Shown: positions 1 to 8,482, counted from the stretch's first letter. The stretch: 12,023 bases of DNA from an uncultured Chloroflexota bacterium (GCA_903847005.1 CAINCM010000012.1:1-12023); one strand, 5' to 3'. A program made the numbers and translations. Notes: generated by a model not told the origin, from the letters alone.

Positions 1-1
1 C

Positions 2-598
<597 letters not shown>

Positions 599-601
599 CC
601 G

Positions 602-910
602 ATGGCGAAGCAGCGGATCCGCATTCGGCTCAAGGCGTATGACCACCGCCTCATCGATCAGTCTGCCCAGACGATCGTCGAGACGGCTCAGCGCACGGGT
701 GCCGATGTGATCGGTCCGGTGCCGCTCCCAACGCGCATCGAGAAGTTCACCGTGCTGCGCTCGCCGTTCATCGACAAGGACAGCCGCGAGCAGTTCGAGA
801 TCCGGACGCACAAGCGCCTGGTGGACATCATCGACCCAACCCCGAAGACCGTGGACGCGCTCATGCGGCTGACCTTGGCCGCAGGCGTGGACATCGAAAT
901 CAAGATGTAG
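602..910 (+). CDS. rpsJ: 30S ribosomal protein S10 (NusE)
   Basis: S10 is a head protein of the small subunit; in the family it also works as NusE, pairing with NusB in antitermination and contacting NusG. The 102-residue product has normal family length. It opens with [19 protein letters not shown] and continues with the conserved core GPVPLPT, the long-loop segment [14 protein letters not shown] and the C-terminal DALMRL and AGVDIEIKM. The ATG follows the tuf stop after only 3 nt, and no good Shine-Dalgarno sequence stands in front of it, so initiation probably depends on ribosomes terminating on tuf (inference). There is no room for the untranslated leader that precedes rpsJ in E. coli. 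The gene ends in TAG, right against the rplC start region. Confidence 0.98.
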   Translation: MAKQRIRIRLKAYDHRLIDQSAQTIVETAQRTGADVIGPVPLPTRIEKFTVLRSPFIDKDSREQFEIRTHKRLVDIIDPTPKTVDALMRLTLAAGVDIEIKM

Positions 911-914
911 GTGA
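909..914 (+). promoter_or_regulatory. Shine-Dalgarno for rplC (decides its start)
   Basis: AGGTGA, overlapping the rpsJ TAG stop, matches the 3' half of the ideal AGGAGGTGA and stands 5 nt before the GTG at 920. The in-frame GTG at 911 would lie inside this motif and has no comparable site upstream. This favours 920 as the rplC start. Confidence 0.6.
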
Positions 915-919
915 GTGAA

Positions 920-1543
920 GTGACGCTTGGACTGCTCGGCCGAAAGGTCGGGATGACACAGATCTTCGCAGCGGACGGCACATCCGTGCCGGTGACCGTG
1001 GTCGCCATCGAGCCGAACACGGTGACGAAGCTGCGCACGCCAGAGCGCGATGGCTATACCGCTGTACAGGTCGGCATCGAGGCGGGGAAGCGCCGGCTGA
1101 ACAAGCCAGACCTCGGCCAGTTCAAGGGTGAGCTGCCTGCGTGCGCCGTCACCCGCGAATTCCGCGTGGATTCGGTCGACGGGATGACGCTCGGTCAGAC
1201 CCTCGACGTCAGCCTGTTTGCCGAAGGCGACCTCGTCGACGTGACCGGCGTGTCGAAGGGGAAGGGTTTCGCAGGAACCATCAAGCGACACAGCTTCTCC
1301 CGAGGACCAGAGACGCACGGAGCCGACCATCACCGCGAGCCTGGCTCGATCGGTGCGGGCACGACGCCGGGGCGTGTGTACCGGGGTACGCGCATGGCGG
1401 GTCACATGGGTGTCGACCGCGTCACCGTCCAGAAGATGAAGGTCGTCCGCTGCGATGGCGCGCGCAACCTGATCCTCGTCAAGGGTTCGATTCCCGGTGC
1501 GAAGAACGCGCTGGTGGCGATGAGCAAAGCGGAGCAGATCTGA
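920..1543 (+). CDS. rplC: 50S ribosomal protein L3
   Basis: L3 is an early assembly protein of the large subunit; its internal extension reaches toward the peptidyl-transferase centre. With the GTG at 920 the product is 207 residues, the usual length, and begins MTLGLLGRKVGMTQIF as in the family. The alternative GTG at 911 adds three residues but lacks its own Shine-Dalgarno. The family signature is present (FAEGDLVDVTGVSKGKGF), followed by the extended loop with GPETHGADHHREPGSIG, TPGRVYRGTRMAGHMG and the closing NLILVKGSIPG. The loop glutamines around the PrmB methylation site of E. coli L3 are replaced (GSIGAGTTPG), so that modification is not expected. The TGA stop shares one base with the rplD ATG (TGATG). 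Confidence 0.97.
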   Translation: MTLGLLGRKVGMTQIFAADGTSVPVTVVAIEPNTVTKLRTPERDGYTAVQVGIEAGKRRLNKPDLGQFKGELPACAVTREFRVDSVDGMTLGQTLDVSLFAEGDLVDVTGVSKGKGFAGTIKRHSFSRGPETHGADHHREPGSIGAGTTPGRVYRGTRMAGHMGVDRVTVQKMKVVRCDGARNLILVKGSIPGAKNALVAMSKAEQI

Positions 1544-2157
1544 TGCCGAGCGTCGACGTCTTCTCCAAGGCCGGGGCGAAGGTGGGGAGCGTGGAGCTGC
1601 CCGCCGTCTTCTCGAGCCCGGTGAACGAGGCGCTGATGCACCAGGCGGCCGTGTCGCAGCTCGCGGGTCGCCGGACGGGCACCCACGCGTCGAAGAAGCG
1701 CGACGATGTGGCGGGCGGCGGTCGAAAGCCGTGGAAGCAGAAGGGGACCGGTCGCGCACGACAGGGCTCCACGCGATCGCCGCAGTGGAAGGGCGGCGGC
1801 GTCGTCTTCGGTCCGCAGGTGCGCTCCCATGAGACGCCGATGCCGAAGCGGATGCGACGCGCCGCGCTGCTCGGCGCACTGAGCGCGAAGGTCGATGCCC
1901 TCAAGGTCGTCGACGAGCTCGGGATCCAGGCCCCGAAGACGCAGGTGATCTCCAAGATGTGCGTCGCACTCAGCGCAGGGAAGCGTGTCCTCGTGGTCGC
2001 GCCGATCGTCGACGGCGCACTCGTGAAGTCCGCCGCAAACATTCCGCAGCTCGCGGTGCTTCGCGCCGACTCGCTCAATCTGATTGACTTGATGAACGCC
2101 GACACGATCATCGTCGAGAAGGCGGCGCTTGCCACCATCCAGGAGGTGTACGGATGA
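1543..2157 (+). CDS. rplD: 50S ribosomal protein L4
   Basis: L4 binds 23S rRNA domain I early in assembly and lines the exit tunnel with a long loop; in E. coli it also represses the S10 operon. The product is 204 residues, the family norm. The start is the ATG sharing one base with the rplC stop, with GGAG at 1531-1534 eight nt upstream. The frame stays open for about 400 nt upstream inside rplC, but homology starts at [15 protein letters not shown], so that extension is a shadow. The tunnel loop is intact at residues 57-91 ([20 protein letters not shown], then GGGVVFGP). The C-terminal half is the globular RNA-binding part, ending [15 protein letters not shown]. The E. coli-type leader target for L4 is absent here, so autoregulation, if any, must use another site. 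Confidence 0.97.
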   Translation: MPSVDVFSKAGAKVGSVELPAVFSSPVNEALMHQAAVSQLAGRRTGTHASKKRDDVAGGGRKPWKQKGTGRARQGSTRSPQWKGGGVVFGPQVRSHETPMPKRMRRAALLGALSAKVDALKVVDELGIQAPKTQVISKMCVALSAGKRVLVVAPIVDGALVKSAANIPQLAVLRADSLNLIDLMNADTIIVEKAALATIQEVYG

Positions 2158-2456
2158 GCCGCAGCGCGCACGAGACCGTGCTTCGACCTGTGATCTCCGA
2201 GAAGTCCATCCTGCAGTCGCAGGCCGGCAAGTACACCTTCGCGGTGCATCCAGACGCATCGAAGATCGAGATCGCCGCGGCCGTGGCGACCCTCTTCACG
2301 GTCAAGGTGGCGGAGGTCAACGTCCTGTCGACCAAGGCCAAGTCGACGCGTGGCACCCTCGCGCGCAGCATGTATCCAGGGAAGACGACTCCGTGGCGCA
2401 AGGCCGTGGTCACCCTCGCCCCCGGCGAGAAGATTCAGTTCTTCGAGGGGGTCTAG
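2154..2456 (+). CDS. rplW: 50S ribosomal protein L23
   Basis: L23 sits at the tunnel exit and is the docking point for trigger factor and SRP. The 100-residue product has normal length. It starts [18 protein letters not shown], the family N-terminus, followed by [16 protein letters not shown], the segment [14 protein letters not shown], the flexible tunnel-side loop rich in R/K/S/T, and [20 protein letters not shown] at the end. The ATG overlaps the rplD stop by 4 nt (ATGA) and has a very strong Shine-Dalgarno, AGGAGGTG at 2141-2148, with a 5-nt spacer. It ends in TAG 2 nt before rplB. Confidence 0.97.
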   Translation: MSRSAHETVLRPVISEKSILQSQAGKYTFAVHPDASKIEIAAAVATLFTVKVAEVNVLSTKAKSTRGTLARSMYPGKTTPWRKAVVTLAPGEKIQFFEGV

Positions 2457-2458
2457 TC

Positions 2459-3286
2459 ATGCCGCTGCGACGACTGAAGCCGACGAGTGCAGGTGTCCGT
2501 GGGATGACCACGCCGACGTTCGAGGAGATCACCACCGACGCTCCGCACAAGCCGCTCACCGTGAAGATGGTGCGCGGTTCGGGGCGAAACAACCAAGGGA
2601 AGATCACCGTACGCCATCGTGGGGGCGAACAGAAGCGTCTCTATCGGAAGATCGACTTCCGTCGCGACAAGTTCGGGATCCCCGCACGCGTGGCGACAAT
2701 CGAATACGACCCAAACCGCTCTGCGCGCATCGGTCTTCTCAACTATGCAGACGGTGAGAAGCGCTACATGCTCCTCCCGAACGGCCTCACCGTGGGCGAC
2801 ATGATCGAGTCTGGCCCGAACGCGGAGGCGAAGCTCGGCAACTGCCTCCCGCTCGCCCGCATGCCGCTCGGCACCACGATCCACAACATCGAGCTCGTGG
2901 CAGGGAAGGGCGGTCAGATGGTCCGTTCCGCCGGAGCCGCCGCGCAGCTTGTCGCGAAGGAGGGCGAGTTCGCCACCATTCGCATGCCATCGGCGGAGAT
3001 GCGACTCGTCCCGCTCGCCTGCATGGCGACCGTCGGACAGGTTTCGAATATCGACCACGAGAACCTGAAGCTCGGCAAGGCCGGACGTGCTCGCCGCATG
3101 GGGAAGCGCCCAGAGGTGCGTGGTTCGGCGATGAACCCTGTCGATCACCCGCACGGCGGTGGCGAGGGGAAGGCCCCGACCGGAATGCCGCCGAAGACCC
3201 CGTGGGGGAAGAGCGCGATGGGACTCCGGACCCGTCGCAACAAGTTGACGCAGCGGCTGATTGTCCGCTCGCGACACGCGAAGTAG
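2459..3286 (+). CDS. rplB: 50S ribosomal protein L2
   Basis: L2 is among the most conserved ribosomal proteins, needed for subunit joining and for a fully active peptidyl-transferase centre. The product is 275 residues, the usual size, starting [18 protein letters not shown]. It shows the OB-fold region with [15 protein letters not shown] and [15 protein letters not shown], then the SH3-like domain with GTTIHNIE and GGQMVRSAG. The signature [14 protein letters not shown] near residues 224-237 contains the histidine (residue 230) equivalent to the functionally important His229 of E. coli. The tail is the usual basic [18 protein letters not shown] at 2445-2448 is 10 nt upstream of the ATG. The frame is open upstream to 2129 through rplW, but homology starts only at 2459. 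Confidence 0.98.
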   Translation: MPLRRLKPTSAGVRGMTTPTFEEITTDAPHKPLTVKMVRGSGRNNQGKITVRHRGGEQKRLYRKIDFRRDKFGIPARVATIEYDPNRSARIGLLNYADGEKRYMLLPNGLTVGDMIESGPNAEAKLGNCLPLARMPLGTTIHNIELVAGKGGQMVRSAGAAAQLVAKEGEFATIRMPSAEMRLVPLACMATVGQVSNIDHENLKLGKAGRARRMGKRPEVRGSAMNPVDHPHGGGEGKAPTGMPPKTPWGKSAMGLRTRRNKLTQRLIVRSRHAK

Positions 3287-3298
3287 GAAGGAGGAGCC

Positions 3299-3604
3299 AT
3301 GTCACGTTCAAGCAAGAAGGCCCCCTTCGTCGAGAAGCGGCTCCTCGGACGGATCCAGGCGATGAACGCGTCCAATGAGAAGCGCGTCGTGAAGACCTGG
3401 TCACGTGCGTCGGTCATCTACCCAGACTTCATCGGGCACACGATCGCGGTCTACAACGGCCGCAAGCACGTGCCTGTCTTCATCACGGAGAACATGGTCG
3501 GGCACAGGCTCGGTGAGTTCTCGCCGACCCGCCTCTTCAAGGGGCACTCGCGAGTCGACCGCACCACGGCCGTAGCGGGCGCAACGCCAGGAGGTGCCGC
3601 ATGA
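3299..3604 (+). CDS. rpsS: 30S ribosomal protein S19
   Basis: S19 lies in the 30S head, bound with S13 close to the A-site tRNA and the B1 intersubunit bridges. The product is 101 residues, a little longer than the usual 90 or so. It starts [16 protein letters not shown] and carries the central [23 protein letters not shown] and the signature [19 protein letters not shown] followed by SPTRLFKGH. The extra residues form a weakly conserved Ala/Gly/Thr tail after GHSRVD. The Shine-Dalgarno AAGGAGG at 3288-3294 is strong with a short 4-nt spacer. The stop overlaps the rplV start (ATGA). Confidence 0.97.
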   Translation: MSRSSKKAPFVEKRLLGRIQAMNASNEKRVVKTWSRASVIYPDFIGHTIAVYNGRKHVPVFITENMVGHRLGEFSPTRLFKGHSRVDRTTAVAGATPGGAA

Positions 3605-3945
3605 GCATCCGTGTGAAGGCAACGGCCAAGTACGTCCGCGGCTCGACCCGCCGCGCCCAGCTCGTGGTGCGCGCGATCAGGGGGAAGCAGGTGGCCGACG
3701 CCGCCTCCATCCTCCGCTTCTTGCCGCACTCCTCTGCGCGTGATGTCGCATCGGTCCTGAAGAGCGCGACAGCCAACGCCGAGGCGAACCACGGCATCCC
3801 GGCGGAGCGCCTCTGGGTGGTCGACGCGAGCGCCGATGAGGGCCCAACGTTGAAGCGCTTCCGACCTCGCGCCCAGGGCCGTGCCTTCTCCATCAACAAG
3901 CCGATGACCCACATCACGGTCACCGTGAGCCCGAAGGAGGCCTGA
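3601..3945 (+). CDS. rplV: 50S ribosomal protein L22
   Basis: L22 contacts all 23S rRNA domains, and its beta-hairpin forms part of the exit-tunnel constriction next to L4. The product is 114 residues, as expected. Recognisable parts are [20 protein letters not shown], the helix with [30 protein letters not shown], the hairpin tip [10 protein letters not shown] at residues 86-95 (the region where macrolide-resistance changes map in other species; nothing unusual is seen), and the terminal strand [21 protein letters not shown] at 3589-3596 precedes the ATG by 4 nt, and the ATG overlaps the rpsS stop. Confidence 0.97.
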   Translation: MSIRVKATAKYVRGSTRRAQLVVRAIRGKQVADAASILRFLPHSSARDVASVLKSATANAEANHGIPAERLWVVDASADEGPTLKRFRPRAQGRAFSINKPMTHITVTVSPKEA

Positions 3946-3946
3946 C

Positions 3947-4621
3947 ATGGGACAGAAGGTCCATCCGATCGGTTTCCGGCTCGGCGTCACCAAGACGTGG
4001 AGCGCGCAGTGGTACGCCGACAAGGACTATACGAAGCTGCTCCAGGAAGATCTGCGCATCCGCAAGCTGATCGAGGAGAAGCTCGCCGCGGCAAGCATCT
4101 CCAAGGTGGAGATCGAGCGCGGCCTGAACTATGTCACCGTCACGGTGCATTCGGCAAAGCCGGGTGTGGTCATCGGCAAGGGTGGGCAGAACGTCGAGGT
4201 CCTGCGCGCCGCGATCGGCGAGATCAGCGCAGGCAAGGTGAAGCTCGAGATCAAGGAGATCCGCCAGCCCGACCTCGACGCGTTCCTCGTGGCGGCCGCC
4301 ATCGGTGGCCAGCTGACACGTCGCATCGCCTTCCGAAAGGCGCTGAAGCAGGGGATCCAGCGCACCATGAAGGCGGGGGCCAAGGGCGTCAAGGTGATGG
4401 TGTCCGGTCGACTCGGCGGCGCAGAGATGAGCCGCGAGGAGTGGGACCGTGATGGTCGCCTTCCGCTGCACACGCTGCGCGCGGACATCGACTTTGCCGT
4501 GTATCACGCGCCAACGACCTTCGGTCAGATTGGCGTCAAGGTCTGGATCTATCGCGGCGATGCGCCTGCGGATGTGCTGAAGCCCAAGGCGATCAGCGAG
4601 AACACGGGAACGGGGGCATAA
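3947..4621 (+). CDS. rpsC: 30S ribosomal protein S3
   Basis: S3 forms part of the mRNA entry channel with S4 and S5 and takes part in mRNA unwinding. The product is 224 residues, within the normal range. It begins [20 protein letters not shown]. The type-2 KH domain is clear: [20 protein letters not shown], with the GKGG loop at residues 77-80. The C-terminal S3 domain follows with [36 protein letters not shown] and [14 protein letters not shown], then GVKVWIYRG. The last 20 or so residues are a variable tail. AAGGAGG at 3934-3940 lies 6 nt before the ATG, inside the end of rplV, which stops 1 nt upstream. Confidence 0.98.
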   Translation: MGQKVHPIGFRLGVTKTWSAQWYADKDYTKLLQEDLRIRKLIEEKLAAASISKVEIERGLNYVTVTVHSAKPGVVIGKGGQNVEVLRAAIGEISAGKVKLEIKEIRQPDLDAFLVAAAIGGQLTRRIAFRKALKQGIQRTMKAGAKGVKVMVSGRLGGAEMSREEWDRDGRLPLHTLRADIDFAVYHAPTTFGQIGVKVWIYRGDAPADVLKPKAISENTGTGA

Positions 4622-4623
4622 CC

Positions 4624-5181
4624 ATGTTGATGCCGAAGCGAGTGAAGTGGCGCAAAGTGCAGCGCGGACGCATGTCCGGCCCGGCGAAGGCGGGTCGCAC
4701 GGTGGCGTTCGGCGAGTACGGTCTCGCCACAACCGAATGCGCATGGGTGACCGCACGCCAGATCGAGGCGGCTCGCCGCGCCATGACGCACTCGCTGAAG
4801 CGTGGCGGCAAGGTGTGGATCCGCGTCTTCCCTGACAAGCCGATCACCAAGAAGCCAGCCGAAACCCGCATGGGTTCGGGCAAGGGCGCGCCGGATCAGT
4901 GGGTTGCCGTGGTGAAGCCAGGCCGCATCCTCTTCGAGGTTGCCGGCATCGACAAGAAGGAGGCGATGGAGGCCTTCCGACTCGCCTCGATGAAGCTTCC
5001 GGTGAACACCGTGACGCTCGAACGCCCCGCAGGGCTCGGCGAGATCATCTTCGGCAAGAAGTTCCTCGCGAAGGTTGCATCGGGCGCTCCCCTCGAGGAG
5101 GCACCAGTGGCAACCGGCGCCGCTCCGAAGGAGCCTGAGCTCGTCAAGCCGGTGAAGCCAGCGAAGGAGGATGAGGCGTGA
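4624..5181 (+). CDS. rplP: 50S ribosomal protein L16 with long C-terminal tail
   Basis: L16 organises the A-site tRNA elbow region and is required late in 50S assembly. The canonical N-terminus [17 protein letters not shown] supports the ATG at 4624. Further landmarks are [40 protein letters not shown] and [20 protein letters not shown]; the arginine in ETRMGSG (residue 82) matches the position hydroxylated in E. coli L16. The family core ends near [12 protein letters not shown] at about residue 134, whereas the product runs to 185. The extra 50 residues start with a possible short helix ([13 protein letters not shown]) and continue as Ala/Pro/Glu/Lys low-complexity sequence with a VKPVKPAK repeat. 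The bulk of the gene is a normal ribosomal protein; the tail's role is unknown. No strong Shine-Dalgarno is seen (only a G-run at 4612-4616), so coupling to rpsC is likely. Confidence 0.97.
   Translation: MLMPKRVKWRKVQRGRMSGPAKAGRTVAFGEYGLATTECAWVTARQIEAARRAMTHSLKRGGKVWIRVFPDKPITKKPAETRMGSGKGAPDQWVAVVKPGRILFEVAGIDKKEAMEAFRLASMKLPVNTVTLERPAGLGEIIFGKKFLAKVASGAPLEEAPVATGAAPKEPELVKPVKPAKEDEA
5143..5160 (+). repeat. Imperfect tandem 9-mer in the rplP tail
   Basis: GTCAAGCCG at 5143-5151 is followed directly by GTGAAGCCA at 5152-5160 (7 of 9 identical), encoding Val-Lys-Pro twice. It lies in the poorly conserved L16 tail and may reflect growth of the tail by small duplications (inference). Confidence 0.6.
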
Positions 5182-5381
5182 TCGACATTGCGAAGGCTCG
5201 CTCCATGAGCGACGCTGAACTCGTCCAGGCGATTACGGACGCGAAGCGCGATCTCTGGCAGGCGCGCTTCGAGCTCTCCACGCGCCAGCTGAAGGACACC
5301 AGTGTCGTGACGAAGACGCGCAAGAGCATCGCGCGATTGCTGATGGTCCTGGCCGAGCGCCAGGCGAGCCAGAAGGCGTAG
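5178..5381 (+). CDS. rpmC: 50S ribosomal protein L29
   Basis: L29 is a small helical-hairpin protein at the tunnel exit beside L23. The product is 67 residues, the usual length, and predominantly helical: [35 protein letters not shown], then [17 protein letters not shown], matching the two long helices of the family. The start is a GTG overlapping the rplP stop by 4 nt (GTGA), supported by AAGGAGG at 5164-5170 with a 7-nt spacer. The internal Met at residue 9 is less likely because the family begins helix 1 before it. It ends in TAG 8 nt before rpsQ. Confidence 0.95.
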   Translation: MIDIAKARSMSDAELVQAITDAKRDLWQARFELSTRQLKDTSVVTKTRKSIARLLMVLAERQASQKA

Positions 5382-5389
5382 GGGGCAAG

Positions 5390-5665
5390 ATGACAGCGAA
5401 GCATACGGGCCAGCGCAAGACGCAGACGGGCAGGGTGCTCAGCGATGCGGGCGACAAGACGATCGTGATTCGTGTCGAGCGCCTGCAGCAGCACCCGGTC
5501 TACAAGCGCGTCATCCGCCGCACGGCCAAGTTCATGGCTCACGATGAAGAGAACAGCGCCAAGATCGGCGACCTCGTCACCATCGAGGAGTCGCGACCGC
5601 TCTCCGCTCGGAAGCGTTGGCGCCTCATCGAAGTCCTCGAGCGCGCCGAAGGAGGCCAGTCGTGA
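5390..5665 (+). CDS. rpsQ: 30S ribosomal protein S17
   Basis: S17 is a primary 16S rRNA-binding protein of the 30S body with an OB fold. The product is 91 residues, close to the usual 80-90. Visible parts are [20 protein letters not shown], the [20 protein letters not shown] loop and the family signature [13 protein letters not shown] at residues 60-72, then [10 protein letters not shown]. The ATG follows an 8-nt gap containing a G-run (GGGGG) instead of a typical AGGAGG. Its stop overlaps the rplN GTG by 4 nt, so the S10 and spc groups are joined without a spacer. Confidence 0.96.
   Translation: MTAKHTGQRKTQTGRVLSDAGDKTIVIRVERLQQHPVYKRVIRRTAKFMAHDEENSAKIGDLVTIEESRPLSARKRWRLIEVLERAEGGQS
5649..5655 (+). 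promoter_or_regulatory. Shine-Dalgarno for rplN (decides its start)
   Basis: AAGGAGG inside the end of rpsQ lies 6 nt before the GTG at 5662. It supports the GTG against the in-frame ATG at 5617, which would add 15 residues unlike any L14. Confidence 0.75.
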
Positions 5666-6030
5666 TCCAGACCGGGACGCGCCTTCGCGTGGCGGACAAC
5701 TCCGGCGCAAAGGAGATCGAGTGCTTCCGCATCCTCGGACGCTCTCGTTCGACGATTGCGGGCGTGGGCGACGTGATCGTTGCCGCCGTCAAGCAGGCAA
5801 CCACGAACGCGGGCGTCAAGAAGGGCGATGTGGTGAAGGCGGTCGTCGTACGCACGGTGAAGGAGATCGCGCGTCCAGACGGCAGCTTCATCCGCTTCGA
5901 CGAGAATGCCGCCGTCCTCATCGCTGCAGACGGCAACCCACGTGGCACGCGCATCTTCGGGCCAGTCGCGCGAGAGCTTCGCGATCGTGACTACATGAAG
6001 ATCATCTCGCTCGCGCCGGAGGTGCTCTGA
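5662..6030 (+). CDS. rplN: 50S ribosomal protein L14
   Basis: L14 lies at the subunit interface, bridging to 16S rRNA and contacting L19; it is also the docking site of the silencing factor RsfS in the family. Starting at the GTG the product is 122 residues, exactly the common family length, and begins [17 protein letters not shown] as expected. Other landmarks are [30 protein letters not shown] and the signature [17 protein letters not shown] at residues 71-87, ending [20 protein letters not shown]. In E. coli this gene opens a separate spc operon; here it overlaps rpsQ by GTGA, and its stop shares one base with the rplX ATG. Confidence 0.97.
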   Translation: MIQTGTRLRVADNSGAKEIECFRILGRSRSTIAGVGDVIVAAVKQATTNAGVKKGDVVKAVVVRTVKEIARPDGSFIRFDENAAVLIAADGNPRGTRIFGPVARELRDRDYMKIISLAPEVL

Positions 6031-6407
6031 TGCGTTCCGACTATCGGACCACCACCTCGATTCGCGTGGGTGACACCGTGGCGATCTTGAGCGGCAAGGA
6101 TGCGGGGAAGCGCGGCACCGTCGAGCGCCTCGTGAACCCCGGTCGCGTCGTGGTGACGGGAGTCAACATCTCGAAGAAGCATCAGAAGCCGCGCCAGAAG
6201 ATGAACGCAGGCTCCCAGACACCCACGGTCGACAAGGGTGGCATCCTGGAGATCGCCAGCCCGCTCGATCTTGCAAAGGTCGCGCTCGTCTGCGCCAAGT
6301 GCGATCGACCGGTGCGCATCAAGACGAAGGTTGCCGCAGATGGCACGAAGTCGCGCCAGTGCAGCCGATGCGCGACCTCGATCGCCCACAAGGAGGTCAC
6401 CAAGTGA
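6030..6407 (+). CDS. rplX: 50S ribosomal protein L24 with C-terminal zinc ribbon
   Basis: L24 is an assembly initiator of the 50S subunit that binds the 5' region of 23S rRNA. The product is 125 residues. A KOW motif occupies about residues 11-45 ([20 protein letters not shown], then GRVVVTGVN), followed by the basic linker HQKPRQK. The C-terminal part holds two Cys pairs, C88-x2-C91 and C111-x2-C114, a likely zinc ribbon known from many bacterial L24 proteins but missing in E. coli. The start is the ATG of TGATG shared with the rplN stop, with GGAGGTG at 6018-6024 five nt upstream. The stop overlaps the rplE GTG, so the intergenic S8-binding element of E. coli has no space here. Confidence 0.96.
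   Translation: MRSDYRTTTSIRVGDTVAILSGKDAGKRGTVERLVNPGRVVVTGVNISKKHQKPRQKMNAGSQTPTVDKGGILEIASPLDLAKVALVCAKCDRPVRIKTKVAADGTKSRQCSRCATSIAHKEVTK
6390..6396 (+). promoter_or_regulatory. Shine-Dalgarno for rplE (decides its start)
   Basis: AAGGAGG within the end of rplX stands 7 nt before the GTG at 6404. It supports that GTG over the upstream in-frame ATG at 6299, which would add 35 residues without family similarity. Confidence 0.75.
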
Positions 6408-6946
6408 GCGGCACCATCAAGCAGCGATACGTGGCCGAGGCGATCCCAGCGCTCAAGAGCGAGTTCGGCTACAAGAACGCCATGCAGGTTCCGCGCCTGG
6501 AGAAGATCGTGGTGAACATCGGACTCGGCGAGGCGCTCACGAACTCCAAGGCGGTCGATGCCGCGGTCGGCGATCTCGCGCTGATCACCGGGCAGCGCGC
6601 CATCGTGACGAAGGCGAAGAAGTCGATCGCAACCTTCAAGGTCCGTGAGGGGAATCCGGTCGGGGCGAAGGTGACGCTGCGCGGTGAGCGCATGTGGGAC
6701 TTCTTCGAGCGCCTGACGCGCGTGGCGCTGCCGCGCATCCGAGACTTCCGCGGCGTCTCCGGCAAGGCCTTCGACGGTCGCGGCAACTACACCCTCGGTC
6801 TGAAGGAGCAGCTCTCCTTCCCAGAGATTGACTTTGACAAGATCGACCGGCTTCGCGGACTCGAAGTCACGATTGTCACAACGGCGAAGAGCGACGAGGA
6901 GTCGAAGCGACTCCTGGCACTGCTCGGCATGCCGTTCGCGAACTAA
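6404..6946 (+). CDS. rplE: 50S ribosomal protein L5
   Basis: L5 binds 5S rRNA together with L18 in the central protuberance and contacts S13 and the P-site tRNA. From the GTG at 6404 the product is 180 residues, the typical length. Landmarks are [28 protein letters not shown], the signature region around [37 protein letters not shown] and [20 protein letters not shown], ending [20 protein letters not shown]. The start overlaps the rplX stop (GTGA), suggesting coupling. In E. coli S8 represses the spc operon at the start of this gene; no equivalent element is recognised here. Confidence 0.97.
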   Translation: MSGTIKQRYVAEAIPALKSEFGYKNAMQVPRLEKIVVNIGLGEALTNSKAVDAAVGDLALITGQRAIVTKAKKSIATFKVREGNPVGAKVTLRGERMWDFFERLTRVALPRIRDFRGVSGKAFDGRGNYTLGLKEQLSFPEIDFDKIDRLRGLEVTIVTTAKSDEESKRLLALLGMPFAN

Positions 6947-6957
6947 GGGAGGCTGGC

Positions 6958-7143
6958 ATGGCAAAGAAGTCGATGGTTCTCAAGTCGAAGGCTCCGGCGA
7001 AGTTTTCCACTCGCGCGTACAGCCGCTGCTCGCTGTGCGGCCGACCCCGCGCATTCATTCGTCGGTTCGGCCTCTGCCGAATCTGCTTCCGTGAGCGTGC
7101 CCTGGTCGGAGAGATTCCGGGCGTAACGAAGTCGAGTTGGTGA
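6958..7143 (+). CDS. rpsZ: 30S ribosomal protein S14, type Z (zinc-binding)
   Basis: S14 belongs to the 30S head and binds late next to S3 and S10. This is the short zinc form: 61 residues, with C24-x2-C27 and C40-x2-C43 in [20 protein letters not shown] followed by RICFRE, and the conserved end [14 protein letters not shown]. The long, cysteine-free form of E. coli has about 100 residues. In species with both forms the short one is the zinc-replete version; no second copy is in this window. GGAGG at 6948-6952 lies 5 nt before the ATG. It follows rplE by 11 nt and precedes rpsH by 4 nt. The gene is often named rpsN or rpsZ. Confidence 0.97.
   Translation: MAKKSMVLKSKAPAKFSTRAYSRCSLCGRPRAFIRRFGLCRICFRERALVGEIPGVTKSSW
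7139..7143 (+). promoter_or_regulatory. Weak Shine-Dalgarno for rpsH
   Basis: GGTGA, formed by the rpsZ Trp codon and TGA stop, is 4 nt upstream of the ATG at 7148 and fits the 3' part of AGGAGGTGA. It supports 7148; the in-frame GTG at 7154 (product starting MTDPIADM) is a less likely alternative. Confidence 0.45.
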
Positions 7144-7147
7144 GCAT

Positions 7148-7546
7148 ATGCATGTGACTGATCCGATTGCCGACATGTTGACAAGGATCCGGAACGCCTC
7201 GCGTGCGCGTCACGCCGAGGTCCTCGTCCCTGCCTCCAAGCTGAAGGCAGAGATGGCGCAGATCCTGGTTCGCGAGGGGTTCGTGGCGAGTGTGGAAGAG
7301 ACGCGCTCCGTACCGGAGAACTTCTTGAAGATCACGCTGAAGTACGTCGACGGGAAGGTTCCCGTTGTCTCGGGCCTCAAGCGCATCAGCAAGCCTGGCC
7401 TGCGCGTCTATGCTGGCAAGACAGAGAGTCCCCGCGTGCTCGGCGGACTCGGGATCGTGATCCTGAGCACATCGACGGGGATCATGACCGGAGCGCAGGC
7501 CCACAAGGCCGAGCTCGGGGGCGAGATCCTCGCCTACGTGTGGTGA
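7148..7546 (+). CDS. rpsH: 30S ribosomal protein S8
   Basis: S8 is a primary binder of the central domain of 16S rRNA and, in E. coli, the repressor of the spc operon. The product is 132 residues, the normal length. It starts [20 protein letters not shown] and continues with [61 protein letters not shown] (the STSTG stretch at residues 107-111 is the family RNA-binding signature) and the end [11 protein letters not shown]. The ATG lies 4 nt after the rpsZ stop with only a weak GGTGA upstream, so coupling is likely. It ends in TGA 13 nt before rplF. Confidence 0.97.
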   Translation: MHVTDPIADMLTRIRNASRARHAEVLVPASKLKAEMAQILVREGFVASVEETRSVPENFLKITLKYVDGKVPVVSGLKRISKPGLRVYAGKTESPRVLGGLGIVILSTSTGIMTGAQAHKAELGGEILAYVW

Positions 7547-7559
7547 GAGGAGCGAACTG

Positions 7560-8108
7560 ATGTCACGCATTGGACGAAAGCCGATTACCGTCCCGTCTGG
7601 GGTCAAGGTGACCATCGACGGTCGAACGGTCACGGTCGCGGGTCCGAAGGGAACCCTCTCGCGTGACCTTCCAGGAGCCATCGCCATCGTGTCCGAAGGC
7701 GAGAGGCTGCAGTTGACCCGCCCGAACGACTCCAAGACGAATCGCTCGATGCACGGCCTCTGTCGGACGCTCGTGGCCAACATGGTCCAGGGAGTCTCTG
7801 CCGGCTTCCGCAAGGAGCTGGAGATCAACGGCGTCGGATATCGTGCGGCGAAGAGCGGCAACAAGCTGACCCTGGCGCTCGGGTACAGCCACCCGATCGA
7901 GATCAATCCGCCGGCCGGGATCAGCTTCGAGGTCGACGGTCAGACCAAGGTCGCCGTCTTGGGCCACGACAAGGAACTCGTCGGACAGATCGCCGCGGAG
8001 ATCCGCTCGCTTCGGAAGCCTGAGCCGTACAAGGGGAAGGGCGTGAAGTACGTCGACGAAGTCATCCGCCGCAAGGCCGGCAAGGCAGGAAAGGTCGGTG
8101 CCAAGTGA
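7560..8108 (+). CDS. rplF: 50S ribosomal protein L6
   Basis: L6 stabilises the base of the L7/L12 stalk near the sarcin-ricin loop. The product is 182 residues and shows the two repeated alpha/beta domains: the first begins [20 protein letters not shown], with [11 protein letters not shown]; the second carries [30 protein letters not shown], and the signature PEPYKGKGV at residues 154-162, followed by [18 protein letters not shown] at 7548-7552 is 7 nt upstream of the ATG. The last codons overlap the rplR GTG (GTGA). Confidence 0.97.
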   Translation: MSRIGRKPITVPSGVKVTIDGRTVTVAGPKGTLSRDLPGAIAIVSEGERLQLTRPNDSKTNRSMHGLCRTLVANMVQGVSAGFRKELEINGVGYRAAKSGNKLTLALGYSHPIEINPPAGISFEVDGQTKVAVLGHDKELVGQIAAEIRSLRKPEPYKGKGVKYVDEVIRRKAGKAGKVGAK

Positions 8109-8470
8109 GCCGCGACATGACTCGCGTTGCCGCTCGCAAGCGCCGGCACGCGTCGATCCGAATCAGCGTGGCCGGTGACGCGACACGTCCGCGCCTCGCA
8201 ATCTTCCGCAGCCTGAACCACATCTACGCGCAGGTCATCGACGATCAGCGCGGCGCCACGCTTGCCGCGGCCTCTTCGCTCGACGCGGTCGCCAAGGGCG
8301 ACGCAAAGTTGACGAAGGTGCAAGTGGCCGCTGCGGTGGGCACGTTGATCGGCGAGCGCGCCAAGGCCGCCGGCGTTGCACAGGTCGTCTTCGACCGTGC
8401 CGGATTCCGCTATCACGGGCGCCTCAAGGCGCTCGCAGACGCTGCCCGGGCTGCCGGGCTCGAGTTCTAG
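8105..8470 (+). CDS. rplR: 50S ribosomal protein L18
   Basis: L18 carries 5S rRNA into the central protuberance with L5. The product is 121 residues from the GTG at 8105, which overlaps the rplF stop; an ATG four codons later (8117) is a possible alternative start. Family features are the basic N-terminus [33 protein letters not shown], the helix with [18 protein letters not shown], and the strongly conserved [20 protein letters not shown], ending GLEF. A GGAAAGGT stretch (8088-8095) serves as a moderate Shine-Dalgarno. It ends in TAG 12 nt before rpsE. Confidence 0.96.
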   Translation: MSRDMTRVAARKRRHASIRISVAGDATRPRLAIFRSLNHIYAQVIDDQRGATLAAASSLDAVAKGDAKLTKVQVAAAVGTLIGERAKAAGVAQVVFDRAGFRYHGRLKALADAARAAGLEF

Positions 8471-8482
8471 GAGGGCGCCACG

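Noticed and set aside
1141..1542. Possible N-terminal extension of rplD within rplC
   Set aside because: The frame is open, but the translation is Arg/Pro-rich without family similarity, while L4 homology begins exactly at the ATG at 1543 with GGAG upstream.
1402..2259. Two long overlapping minus-strand ORFs opposite rplC-rplD-rplW
   Set aside because: Two antisense frames open at once over the same conserved genes is typical of high GC, and neither product has recognisable motifs.
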